Source of the DNA: Melioribacter sp.
GTDB lineage: Bacteria > Bacteroidota > Ignavibacteria > Ignavibacteriales > Melioribacteraceae
Direction: 5' to 3'
Assembly (NCBI GenBank): GCA_023250955.1
Contig: JAHEZQ010000032.1
Coordinates: 1 to 50,743, forward strand
DNA length: 50,743 nt
Positions within the stretch are counted from its first letter, which is position 1; every line of letters begins with the position of its first letter. Of the stretch, positions 1 through 7,572 are shown one piece after another. The notes beneath the pieces are model-generated. The model searched no databases and was not told where the DNA came from. It saw only the letters and a program-made list of their open reading frames with translations. The translations under genes were made by a program, and so were the position numbers.

Positions 1-309
1 TGCATATTGGTTAGCAACACCGTTTACAAACGTATTTTGAGGTGTTGACCAAGAGCCGCACCATATTGCAGGAATGGCACGGTTAGTAAATGTAATACTA
101 TCATTAAGCATTGCGTCAACCACCACACCTTGCTGTGACAGTTGGTTCATGTGAGGTACATATCTTAAAAGCGGGTCACCAAGTGTTTCAGAGTACCGAG
201 CCCCATCTATAATAACTAGTACTACGTGTGACGTTGTTTGAGAAAATATATTATGAGTAGAAACACAAATTAATAGTCCGCAAAAAAAGAGTTTTTTAAA
301 AGTTCTCAT
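1..309 (-). CDS. Secreted alkaline-phosphatase-superfamily protein, N-terminal part only (integron cassette 3)
   Basis: The reading frame is open from an ATG at 309 to the window edge: 103 codons with no stop. The product starts with a typical signal peptide (MRTFKKLFFCGLLICVS, cleavage likely after the following IFSQ). It continues with VVLVIIDGARYSETLGDP and then HMNQLSQQGVVVDAML. An hxVIIDGhR-type strand followed by a 'leaves/appears' segment is the N-terminal metal-binding region of the alkaline phosphatase/phosphodiesterase/sulfatase superfamily; the Asp of IIDGAR would be a metal ligand. The start lies 35 bases inside the cassette boundary at 343/344. No strong Shine-Dalgarno is visible. 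The family assignment rests on a short stretch, so the substrate cannot be told. Confidence 0.8.
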   Translation of the reverse strand, partial: MRTFKKLFFCGLLICVSTHNIFSQTTSHVVLVIIDGARYSETLGDPLLRYVPHMNQLSQQGVVVDAMLNDSITFTNRAIPAIWCGSWSTPQNTFVNGVANQYA

Positions 310-337
310 TTCCCAATCCACTCACTAATTATTTTGC

Positions 338-515
338 ATATAACGTCGTTGCGCCTAACACGCCACCAAGAACAGACGGCTAAGTTTTGTTAACGCAACT
401 TTTATTTATAAATCAGTTTTGTTTTACAAATCAACTAATTCTGAAAAGCCAACCCCTAATGCGACTCAATATGACCGTATCGAAGAAGCGGTCGTTGTTG
501 AGGCGCTTGTTATAT
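338..515 (-). other. attC recombination site of cassette 2
   Basis: On the minus strand the site opens with R'' ATATAAC, two bases, then L'' GCGCCTCAACA. It closes with L' TGTTAGGCGC, AACGAC and R' GTTATAT. The L'' and L' arms pair except for one extra base in L'', the extrahelical base typical of attC sites. The 178 bp length is long for attC, and the ends resemble Vibrio VCR ends. It starts 5 bases after the stop of the cassette 2 gene, the usual compact cassette layout. Confidence 0.9.
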
Positions 516-520
516 GGCAT

Positions 521-1747
521 TTATTTTATTAAAATAATTTTTTTAGTTTGGTTAAAACCATTCGTAATCATTTTACAGAAGTAGATCCCACTTGCAATAT
601 CGCTTGCATTATATTTTATTTCATAATTGCCAGCTTGCTTTTCTTCACTTATCAATGTTTTTATTTCTCTACCTACTAAATCATAAATTTTTATTTGAAC
701 AACCGATAATCTTGGAACTGAATACTTTATAGTAGTACTAGGATTAAATGGATTAGGGTAATTCTGTTTAAGAGAGTATTCATTTGGTAAATTATCAGAA
801 GTATTATTGACACTTGTAATCATTTCAGACAAAGGGCGTTTCCATATTTCATAGAAAGTGCACACATATATGTCCGTACCCTTAATAGCTAATGATTCAT
901 AACTAGAGTTTAAATTAGCTGTAACACTCTTCCATGAAACACCATTGTCCGAAGTTTGAAAAATGCCGTCACCGCCAATTGCCGCAAAAAGATTAGAACC
1001 ACTCACTGCAAAGTAATTCGCAAAATAGTTTTTAACTCCAATAAGCCAAATTAATTGCAAATTTACGCTAGACCAATTTTTACCGTTGTTAGTTGAAACA
1101 AATACTCCTCCACCATCAGTACCAACAAATAGATTTGAACCGATTACTGCAAGATCATTAATGTTTAGATTAGTAAGTCCGGTCTCATATTGCAACCAGT
1201 TTGTTCCATTGTTTGTTGAATAGAAAACCCCCTCCCCTCTAGTGCCGGCATAAAGATATGCCCCATTAGCCAAAAGAGCATAGTTGCTTAAACCATAAAG
1301 GCCATTATTAACAGGAGTCCAATTCGTGCCATTATTAGTTGAAAGGAAAACGCCACCGCCTTGAGTTCCGGCAAATATATTAATGCCACTAAACGCGAAT
1401 GAGTAAACTTTCATATTTGTTAAACCGGAGTTTACGGTTTTCCAATTATTCCCATAATCGGTAGAAAGAAAAATTCCCCCTTCATAAGTTCCGGCAAAAA
1501 GATTTGAACCGTTTAATCCTATTGCTGTAACTTGGCGGTTAGTTAATCCGTTATTTACTTCTGTCCATGTGGCACCGTTATCGGAGGAACGAATTACTCC
1601 AATGTAATCAGCAGCAAAAATGTAATTGTCGTTTGCAATAATGTGGCTTTTACTATGGGGATAAACTTGTACCCATTGAGCACTATTAATAGAGGTTATC
1701 ATCATTTGAATAAGAATTAGCAAAAACAAAGCACAATTATGATTCAT
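521..1747 (-). CDS. Secreted Asp-box repeat protein with T9SS type A sorting domain (integron cassette 2)
   Basis: The protein has a signal peptide (CALFLLILIQMMITSINSA), then at least five repeats of the S-x-D-x-G-x-x-W type, seen as SSDNGATW, STDYGNNW and STNNGTNW. This is the Asp-box/BNR signature of beta-propeller sialidase-like and photosynthesis-stability-factor-like folds. The last ~85 residues are a T9SS type A sorting domain: NYPNPFNPSTTIKYSVP, then a GREIKTL segment and the closing GIYFCKM...KKIILIK. The protein is therefore expected to cross the outer membrane by the type IX system and to be anchored or released. Sialidase activity cannot be claimed because no catalytic set is visible. 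An in-frame ATG at 1762 exists, but it overlaps the Shine-Dalgarno (GAGGAG, 7 bases before ATG 1747), so 1747 is the start. The whole gene is one cassette. Confidence 0.9.
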   Translation of the reverse strand: MNHNCALFLLILIQMMITSINSAQWVQVYPHSKSHIIANDNYIFAADYIGVIRSSDNGATWTEVNNGLTNRQVTAIGLNGSNLFAGTYEGGIFLSTDYGNNWKTVNSGLTNMKVYSFAFSGINIFAGTQGGGVFLSTNNGTNWTPVNNGLYGLSNYALLANGAYLYAGTRGEGVFYSTNNGTNWLQYETGLTNLNINDLAVIGSNLFVGTDGGGVFVSTNNGKNWSSVNLQLIWLIGVKNYFANYFAVSGSNLFAAIGGDGIFQTSDNGVSWKSVTANLNSSYESLAIKGTDIYVCTFYEIWKRPLSEMITSVNNTSDNLPNEYSLKQNYPNPFNPSTTIKYSVPRLSVVQIKIYDLVGREIKTLISEEKQAGNYEIKYNASDIASGIYFCKMITNGFNQTKKIILIK

Positions 1748-1867
1748 TTTATATCTCCTCATTTGAAAGGATTTATTATTTATTTGTATATCTGCCTTTC
1801 CCAGAGATCTGATTAAAATATTTCTTAACCAGCACCAAAAGATTTAATTTAAGATTAATATTTTTCC

Positions 1868-2031
1868 ATATAACGACGTTGCGTTTAAGCGGACGCCACA
1901 AAGTGTCCGCTACTAATTATTTGATTTACTGTTTATATAATTTTGTTACACTAATACCAAACAAACTAAATCAACAATAACAACAAATGTTTCGACCCAC
2001 TACAGCGTTCCGCTTGAGACGCTTGTTATAC
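1868..2031 (-). other. attC recombination site of cassette 1
   Basis: On the minus strand it opens with R'' GTATAAC, AA, L'' GCGTCTCAAGCGGAACGC and closes with L' GCGTCCGCTTAAACGC, AACGTC, R' GTTATAT. The arms pair over about 16 bp with two extra bases on the L'' side, as in folded bottom-strand attC. A second perfect local hairpin (AGCGGAC 1888-1894 with GTCCGCT 1905-1911) offers an alternative fold. Length is 164 bp. It starts 11 bases after the stop codon of the cassette 1 gene. Confidence 0.93.
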
Positions 2032-2042
2032 TGCGTCAATAA

Positions 2043-2540
2043 TTATTCATGAATAATTTTTTCAATCGATCTTTTTACTCCAGGAGATAGTGATTCCAAA
2101 TATTGTTCTTGTGTTAGAATATCAATTTCTTCCAATAATTCTGGATGGTTTTTTGCAATTTTCATAATGAACTTAAATGCTGTTATTCTTACTGATGGTT
2201 TTTTACTTATTTGTTCCCATAAATTCACACATGTATTAAAAATCTGACCCTCATATTTTTCACTGATTTTCATCTTATAAAGAATTTTTAGCAATTCACG
2301 CTGATGACCATCTTCCTTTTCTTGAATACAATTTACAATTGATTTAATATGCTTCTGAATTCGTTTGTCATTTTCTTCGACACTACCCCATATTAAAAAT
2401 GCTGCACGCCATGAATATGGTTGTCTATCTGATATTGCCAATTGAATGACTTCTTCAAAATATTCTGGATGAGATTGTAAAAATGATATCATTTCATTTT
2501 TATAAGAAGTCATTAATTTATTTTCTAAAACAGATTCCAT
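2043..2540 (-). CDS. Small alpha-helical repeat protein, ARM/HEAT-like (integron cassette 1)
   Basis: This is a 165-residue soluble protein with no signal peptide and no membrane segment. It is predicted almost wholly helical, with repeated patterns such as YSWRAAFLIWGSV and VRITAFKFIMKIAKNHPELLEEI. These resemble armadillo/HEAT-type helical repeats found in small conserved Bacteroidota proteins that share the 'SWRAAW...SPGxKR' pattern. Such folds usually mediate protein contacts; no catalytic motif is visible, so no function is assigned. The ATG at 2540 has no Shine-Dalgarno and lies 20 bases inside the cassette end, close to a candidate Pc promoter. As the cassette nearest the integrase it would be the most recently acquired and best expressed, if the usual integron rules hold here. 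Confidence 0.8.
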   Translation of the reverse strand: MESVLENKLMTSYKNEMISFLQSHPEYFEEVIQLAISDRQPYSWRAAFLIWGSVEENDKRIQKHIKSIVNCIQEKEDGHQRELLKILYKMKISEKYEGQIFNTCVNLWEQISKKPSVRITAFKFIMKIAKNHPELLEEIDILTQEQYLESLSPGVKRSIEKIIHE

Positions 2541-2552
2541 TTATTTTGATTT

Positions 2553-2577
2553 GCAGTATAACTATTAATTATACTGC
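2553..2577 (-). other. Candidate attI / first cassette junction
   Basis: A perfect inverted repeat GCAGTATAA-N7-TTATACTGC lies between the 3' end of intI and cassette 1. Two 9 bp arms around a 7 bp spacer are the layout of a double-stranded tyrosine-recombinase core site. Minus-strand cleavage in G^TTATAC would fall between 2562 and 2561. The right arm from TTATAC onward belongs to cassette 1 and the left arm to the resident attI. Confidence 0.7.
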
Positions 2578-2596
2578 CAATATGCTGTATTGTACA
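2568..2596 (-). promoter_or_regulatory. Candidate cassette promoter (Pc) in attI
   Basis: On the minus strand TGTACA (2596-2591, 4/6 match to TTGACA) is followed by 17 bases and a perfect TATAAT (2573-2568). Transcription would start near 2561, at the cassette boundary, about 20 bases before the cassette 1 ATG. The -10 box lies in the left arm of the attI-like core. It is suggested from sequence alone, and Bacteroidota-type promoters can differ from the sigma70 consensus. Confidence 0.45.
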
Positions 2597-2680
2597 CAGG
2601 CAGCATGCGTACTATATTCCAGTAAAAAGTTTATTTATTCATCAAATTCTAAAAATCTTGCCGTATAAACAACACACCAA

Positions 2681-3667
2681 TTAAAGTATACTATCCAGCG
2701 GACTTCTGACACCCAATACAGTTTTTAAAACATGAGTATAGATCATAGTTGTCCTTACGCTTTTATGTCCTAGAAGTTCTTGAACTGTTCTAATATCATG
2801 TCCGGAATCCAATAAATGAGTAGCAAAACTATGACGAAAAGTGTGTGGACTTCCGGGTTTATTTATTTGCAATTCCTTAACTGCTTTCTTCACTTCTTTT
2901 TGAATTACGCTATCGTGGACATGGTAACGGTATTTTGTTTTATTTTCTTTATCATAATAAAAACTGTTTGACGGGAAAACATATTGCCATCCAAATTCTT
3001 TCCCTGCATTTGGATATTTCTTTTTTAACGCATAAGGTAATTCGGTTTCGCCAAATCCTTTTTTTAAATCCGAATCGTGGAGTTTTTTGACTTTACGGAT
3101 ATGTTCTTTCAAATCAGAAATTAATTTTTGAGGCAGTACTGTAATCCTATCCTTTTCACCCTTTCCGTCTCTTACAATAATCTGATTCATTTCAAAATCA
3201 ACATCTTTAACTTTCAAATTTAATCCTTCATTCAAGCGCATTCCTGTTCCATATAATAAACTGATAAATAATTTATTTGAACCGTCTAAATGGTTAATAA
3301 TTTGAGAAGCTTCATGTCGAGAAAAAACAACTGGTAAATGTTTTACTCTTTTTACATTCTTAATATCTTTTATCCAGCCTAATTCTTTTTTTAAGATTTT
3401 TTTATAAAGGAATAAAATTCCTTGCAATGCTTGGTTCTGTGTAGAAGCGGAAACATGCTTATTAATAGCAAGATGATTTAGAAAATTTTTTATTTCCTCT
3501 GCGCCTAATTTATCCGGATGAATTTTATTATTAAAGATTATGAATTGTTTAATCCAAGAAGTGTAACTCTCTTCGGTTTTTTTACTGTAATGATTAGTCC
3601 GCAGAGTAATACGAACTTGATCAAGAAGTTTTGGTCTTCGTAAAGGTAATTTTACAGCAGTTTCCAA
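2681..3667 (-). CDS. intI: Integron integrase (IntI-type tyrosine recombinase)
   Basis: This 328-residue site-specific recombinase would integrate and excise cassettes at attI and attC. An N-terminal SAM-like DNA-binding domain (about 14-100) precedes a catalytic domain with R144 (GTGMRLNEG), H275-x-x-R278 (HTFRH), H301 (LLGHKS) and nucleophile Y310 (MIYTHV). The IntI-only insertion is present at about 197-233 ([36 protein letters not shown]). It separates integron integrases from XerC/XerD because it recognises the extrahelical bases of folded attC. The start is TTG at 3667; the same frame has a stop 30 bases upstream and no ATG, and only a weak GGGGA lies before it. The gene reads towards the cassettes, the inverse of the common arrangement. 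All catalytic residues are intact, so it is probably active. Confidence 0.95.
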   Translation of the reverse strand: METAVKLPLRRPKLLDQVRITLRTNHYSKKTEESYTSWIKQFIIFNNKIHPDKLGAEEIKNFLNHLAINKHVSASTQNQALQGILFLYKKILKKELGWIKDIKNVKRVKHLPVVFSRHEASQIINHLDGSNKLFISLLYGTGMRLNEGLNLKVKDVDFEMNQIIVRDGKGEKDRITVLPQKLISDLKEHIRKVKKLHDSDLKKGFGETELPYALKKKYPNAGKEFGWQYVFPSNSFYYDKENKTKYRYHVHDSVIQKEVKKAVKELQINKPGSPHTFRHSFATHLLDSGHDIRTVQELLGHKSVRTTMIYTHVLKTVLGVRSPLDSIL

Positions 3668-3774
3668 AAGTCCGTCCCCGATTTTGTGTTCAACTTAAAC
3701 TTAAAAACTTACTTTTTCAATCGAAAATAAAAGCAGAACAAGATCAAGAGCATGAATATTAAACCGACAACTGA

Positions 3775-4878
3775 TCATTGACCACAGATCACCATCCGTA
3801 TCCAACTTCTGATAATTTCAAAATAACGAGGAGAGTATTTGTACGTTCCTGCTTTATTCAGCTCAGTAATTTCTTTTAAACAACCCGTTGTAGTAATGCT
3901 CATGTTGTGGTCAACGCCGGGAAGCATTTCAATTTTGTAAAATGGATTGTCCGCTTTCTTCAACGCTTTCATATAAGAATCATACGCTTGATGCGGATCT
4001 ATCTGCGTATCATTTTCACCGTAAACCATAAAGATTGGAATTTTTATTTTTTCAATTATTGTTATCGGATTAAAATGTGATTCATCATTTAGATCTATTT
4101 CCCGCGGCCACCATTTACGCGCTTTGCTCACAAATCCGGAATCATAGTTCACGGATTTAATTATCATCGGATTTTCTTCAAAGTAATTTATTGCTTCATC
4201 AAATTTTTGTTTGTCTGCCGTGGTTCTAAGTGCGGAAAACATTTCAACATTTTTTTTAGCAACGGCTTCGCTGTATCCTTCGCATATCATTTGTTTCTCT
4301 ATCAAATAATTCCATTGCTCAATAGAATTTTCTCCCGGACATGAAGAGCCCATAATAAAAGAAACATCTTTTGTTTTTGTTGTAACAAGCGGCATAATGT
4401 ATCCCGCCTGACTGCTTCCTAACAACCCGATCTGTTTCGGATTTATTTGCGGGTGTTTTTTAAGTGTGTTAATAGCATCAACAACAATTCCGGAAAGCTG
4501 ATCGAACAAACTGTCATCGAAAACTTCTCCTTTTGAATCGCCGTAACCTGGTTTATCAATTCTAAAATAAGCGATGCCTGATTCGAGAAAACAATTTATT
4601 AATGCTCTGCTTTGATTTGTTTGAACTGCGCGGTAACTCGGTCCGCTGCCCGATACCCAAATAACAAGCGGATGTTTTGATAATGTGTTTATGTTAGGAA
4701 GATAAAGATTGCCGGTAATTTCAAAATGTTTTGAGTTAAACTGTATTTCTTCAATGCGCTCGACTTTTAATACAGTATCCATATCGGCAGAAGAATTGCT
4801 CTGCGCAATTATTTCCCCCCGGACAAAAATAATGTTGATAGTAAGTATAATCGAAATGATTAAAGGACTAGTTCTCAT
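3775..4878 (-). CDS. Secreted alpha/beta hydrolase (serine hydrolase)
   Basis: The 367-residue protein has an N-terminal signal sequence (about 1-26) followed by an alpha/beta-hydrolase fold. LVIWVSGSGP gives the oxyanion region and GLLGSSQAGY the nucleophile elbow, with Ser156 as the likely nucleophile. VYGENDTQID supplies an acid and GVDHNM the catalytic His. The domain is like the prolyl-oligopeptidase/dienelactone-hydrolase type with an inserted helical cap (about 185-260) containing EGYSEAVAKKN. It is probably a periplasmic esterase or peptidase; the substrate cannot be read from sequence. It sits next to the integron but has no attC of its own and is not part of the array. Confidence 0.87.
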   Translation of the reverse strand: MRTSPLIISIILTINIIFVRGEIIAQSNSSADMDTVLKVERIEEIQFNSKHFEITGNLYLPNINTLSKHPLVIWVSGSGPSYRAVQTNQSRALINCFLESGIAYFRIDKPGYGDSKGEVFDDSLFDQLSGIVVDAINTLKKHPQINPKQIGLLGSSQAGYIMPLVTTKTKDVSFIMGSSCPGENSIEQWNYLIEKQMICEGYSEAVAKKNVEMFSALRTTADKQKFDEAINYFEENPMIIKSVNYDSGFVSKARKWWPREIDLNDESHFNPITIIEKIKIPIFMVYGENDTQIDPHQAYDSYMKALKKADNPFYKIEMLPGVDHNMSITTTGCLKEITELNKAGTYKYSPRYFEIIRSWIRMVICGQ

Positions 4879-4927
4879 AGCAAATTCCTTTTAACGGCGA
4901 TAAACGAACATGCCGCAAAACCAATCT

Positions 4928-4954
4928 CCCTGCTTCGACAAGCTCAGCATGACA
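4928..4954. repeat. REP-like intergenic repeat fragment
   Basis: On the minus strand the sequence reads TGTCATGCTGAGC followed by TTGTCGAAGC, with GCTGAGC and GCTT/AAGC parts that can fold. It shares the GTCATxCTGAG...GAAG core with the elements at 31856-31935 and 40229-40311. It lies in the 83-base gap between two minus-strand genes. Confidence 0.55.
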
Positions 4955-4961
4955 ATCAGTA

Positions 4962-7094
4962 TTACAATGTGATTAGCCAAACGAACTTTGCAAGGATTGC
5001 AAAATCTTTCGAGCGCACTTTTCCATCAGTAGAAAGAAGCTGGTTGATAACAAGATAAAGATCGCTGCCTATCTTCGGTTTCCAATTAATACGGTAGTTC
5101 AGGTTAACTTCATTGTTCTCATTATTCCATTGCGCAAAAATGGAAGAGAAAAGTTTTGTAGAAAAATTGTAGCCGATCCTTCCGCCTACCTCGCTTGTGT
5201 TAAGACGGTTATTGTTAATATCAATACTGTTAAAAGTATAATCACCGGAAAAGATAAAATGTTTATCTGCATTGAGCGAAAGAGAAGAATTAAAACTTTT
5301 TCTTGTTCCGTTGTAGTATCCGCCCCACACATAATCAATGCTGCCAAAAACAATTCTTGATGAAGAAGATTCGAAATCAACACCGTAAGTGGTGTACCAA
5401 TAATCCCCCGCTTTAATTTGGTTCCCGTTAAAAATTTCAAAATCTTCTTCGGGTTTATCAAATACCCTGTGAATTCCTACTCCGAATTCATCTCCGCCGT
5501 CAGTTACAATGTTAAGCGGACTTGTTGCGAACTCTGCCGATTGAAGTGTTCCGTTATTATCGAAATACATATTTGCTTCTATTACTTCGAACTGAAGTTT
5601 CTTAATACCATATTGATTGATACGCGGCGATAAAGTGAAATCATAAACGAGCTGCCGATAACCTTTGCGCGCAACAAATCCCATGGCAGGATTAAATCCC
5701 GATTGTATAAATCTGTAGCCGAGATAACTATCAATAAGATCATTCGGATAATCTATAAAGAAATTGCCAGCCCAAGAATTTTTAGCCCCGCCGTTTTCGT
5801 CTGTCTTGGCAACGGCAGCATGCACGATTAAATTTTGATCGCCTAAAAAATCATTAAAAGAAAAATGAACATCACCGCCGAAAGCGCGGTTATAACCCGC
5901 TGAAGAAAGTTTATTCGTTACAAGAAATCCAACCGATGAAGAATTGAAAAGATCATACTTAACACGCGCGGTTCCGTAATTTATTGTCGGCTCATTATCC
6001 TTTGATGCTGTCTGCATATTGATTGCGCCGATCTCGAAATCACCAACGCGTCCCACTAATTTTGCACCGGCAATAATTGGCATTTCTACACCGTTGCTGA
6101 TTCCGACTCTTCTACTGTAAGCCAAAAGATTATTATCACCCAAGCCGAATTCAAAAAGTTTCATTCCTTCCAAAAAGAATTCTCTTTTTTCAGGAAAGAA
6201 TAAAGGGAAACGCGTTAGATTAATTCTTGCGCGGTCGCTTTCCACTTGTGCAAAATCGGTATTAAAAGTTGCATCAAGCGAAAGTGTTTCCGTAATTCCG
6301 TATTTAAGATCCAAGCCGGGCTCGTGTTTATATTTTTCTTCTCCGTTTACAAATTGTGCACCGGCAGTAAAATATGGTTTAAGATAAACCGGGTTACCCC
6401 GTTGAATATTTTCAATTCCGGTTAAATCTCCGGCCCCGGCAATTTTTATTAAACCAAGATTTTTCCCGATCGAAGTCCATTGTACTGTTTCATTATTGCG
6501 ACGGAGATCTCGGGATACATTAAATCCCCAGATTTGTTTTTGCTTGTTATAAAATTTAAATGTAGAAAACGGAAAACGGAATTCCGCACTCCATCCATTA
6601 TTAAGAATTTTGCATTCAACTTCCCACACACCGTTCCAAGCTTCATTAAAATCTTTCATCTCAAATCCGGTTAGCAGCGCATCATCTTGCGAGCCAAGCG
6701 GATTTGTTCCGAACCAATATGCAGAACGGTTATCGTCGAAGGTATCGAAGATCAGTTTAATGTTGTCATCATTGCTAATCATTCCGTCCCACTTCATTTC
6801 CCGCGCAATAATTTTATCCGGTTCGTTATCGTAACACATTACACCGATGTAAAGATTATCGTCATCATAAATTATTTTTAGCTCGGTAAGAAAAGACGGC
6901 TGAGCGCCGGCAATCGGTTCCTGCTGTAGAAAATCTTTTATCGGAACGGCCTTCTTCCAAATCTCATCAGATAAATCACCGTCAATAACCGGTGCGCTCT
7001 GAACGCGAACAGCAGTTACTGTTTTGTTTTGAGCGCTTAATGAAAGGAATAATGGAAAGAAGAAAAGAAGAATGGAAAATGTTTTTAATTTCAT
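4962..7094 (-). CDS. Outer-membrane protein with N-terminal CBM9-like domain and C-terminal beta-barrel (DUF5916 type)
   Basis: The 710-residue protein has a signal peptide (about 1-21). Residues about 28-215 form a carbohydrate-binding-family-9-like domain: APVIDGDLSDEIWKKA, then LKIIYDDDNLYIGVMCYD and DDNIKLIFDTFDDNRSAYWF. This is the N-terminal arrangement of the DUF5916 family. The remaining ~480 residues are rich in alternating aromatic/polar strands typical of an outer-membrane beta-barrel; the family motif FFPEKREFFLEG is present near residue 300, and the chain ends in hydrophobic ...FVWLITL. Members are common in Bacteroidota and are often near peptidase or polysaccharide genes. A role in binding or importing glycans or peptides is plausible but unproven. 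Confidence 0.87.
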   Translation of the reverse strand: MKLKTFSILLFFFPLFLSLSAQNKTVTAVRVQSAPVIDGDLSDEIWKKAVPIKDFLQQEPIAGAQPSFLTELKIIYDDDNLYIGVMCYDNEPDKIIAREMKWDGMISNDDNIKLIFDTFDDNRSAYWFGTNPLGSQDDALLTGFEMKDFNEAWNGVWEVECKILNNGWSAEFRFPFSTFKFYNKQKQIWGFNVSRDLRRNNETVQWTSIGKNLGLIKIAGAGDLTGIENIQRGNPVYLKPYFTAGAQFVNGEEKYKHEPGLDLKYGITETLSLDATFNTDFAQVESDRARINLTRFPLFFPEKREFFLEGMKLFEFGLGDNNLLAYSRRVGISNGVEMPIIAGAKLVGRVGDFEIGAINMQTASKDNEPTINYGTARVKYDLFNSSSVGFLVTNKLSSAGYNRAFGGDVHFSFNDFLGDQNLIVHAAVAKTDENGGAKNSWAGNFFIDYPNDLIDSYLGYRFIQSGFNPAMGFVARKGYRQLVYDFTLSPRINQYGIKKLQFEVIEANMYFDNNGTLQSAEFATSPLNIVTDGGDEFGVGIHRVFDKPEEDFEIFNGNQIKAGDYWYTTYGVDFESSSSRIVFGSIDYVWGGYYNGTRKSFNSSLSLNADKHFIFSGDYTFNSIDINNNRLNTSEVGGRIGYNFSTKLFSSIFAQWNNENNEVNLNYRINWKPKIGSDLYLVINQLLSTDGKVRSKDFAILAKFVWLITL

Positions 7095-7191
7095 TCATCA
7101 CCAGGATTTAAAAATTTGTGGAGAGAAAAATAGGAAAGATTTGCATTGATAAAAAAATGAATAGAGTTAAGAATTCTTAAATAATTAGAGT

Positions 7192-7572
7192 CTAAGTGTT
7201 TATTTGCTTTTCTTTTGTTTTGAAAAACGCATAGATGAAAAGAACACCGAAGAGAATATCTATAATCGCAGAACTTAGCGCCATAATTGAGGCGCGGTGC
7301 TGTATGAAAAGGATTAAAACAGCAAAACCATAAAGGAATTTTTCCATAATTGAGGGAATCATCATAAGTTTATAACGAAGCGGGTTGATAGCAATAAGAA
7401 AAAACAAAATCTGCCACGCGAGAGCAACACCGATAAATCCGTAAAAATATTCGGGATGAGTTATTGCGGGCGGAAAATCAGTGTTAAATTTGGTTTCAAA
7501 AAAATACATTGGCAGCAAAACAATTATACCATAAACCCCGGCAACTGTAAAAATATACTTAACAGATTTCAT
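7192..7572 (-). CDS. Small four-helix integral membrane protein, unknown function
   Basis: The 126-residue protein has four predicted membrane helices at about 5-25 (YIFTVAGVYGIIVLLPMYFF), 45-63 (GFIGVALAWQILFFLIAI), 76-93 (EKFLYGFAVLILFI) and 99-118 (ALSSAIIDILFGVLFIYAFF). It ends in a short basic tail (KTKEKQ). No enzymatic motif is visible. It lies between the DUF5916-type gene and the divergent xth gene and may be transcribed alone. The length and layout resemble small conserved membrane proteins of Bacteroidota; no function is assigned. Confidence 0.75.
   Translation of the reverse strand: MKSVKYIFTVAGVYGIIVLLPMYFFETKFNTDFPPAITHPEYFYGFIGVALAWQILFFLIAINPLRYKLMMIPSIMEKFLYGFAVLILFIQHRASIMALSSAIIDILFGVLFIYAFFKTKEKQINT

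Larger units (their letters stand above)
1..3667 (-). mobile_element. Chromosomal integron with inverted integrase and a cassette array (left part cut off)
   Basis: An intI-type integrase (2681-3667) is followed on the same strand by an attI-like core (2553-2577), cassette 1 (2561 down to 1874), cassette 2 (1873 down to 344) and cassette 3 (343 to beyond the edge). The boundaries are set by GTTATAY core sites. Cassette 1 begins TTATACTGC and its attC outer arm reads GCAGTATAAC. Cassette 2 begins TTATATGG and its attC outer arm reads GCCATATAAC. In each case joining the core G to the cassette start restores a perfect 9-10 bp complement, the hallmark of cassettes that circularise. In most integrons intI is divergent from the cassettes; here it reads towards them, as in the minority class typified by Treponema denticola. 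The real length of the array is unknown because it runs off the window. Confidence 0.92.

Noticed and set aside
521-1747. Calling the Asp-box protein a sialidase
   Set aside because: Only the structural Asp-box repeats are visible; the Arg triad and Tyr/Glu pair of sialidases are not evident.
2681-3667. Reading the integrase as XerC/XerD or a phage integrase
   Set aside because: The extra segment at residues 197-233 with [17 protein letters not shown] and the two neighbouring attC sites point to IntI.
5130-6881. Several open frames of 60-90 codons opposite the DUF5916-type gene
   Set aside because: They are antisense to a strongly conserved long gene and have no ribosome sites or recognisable domains.
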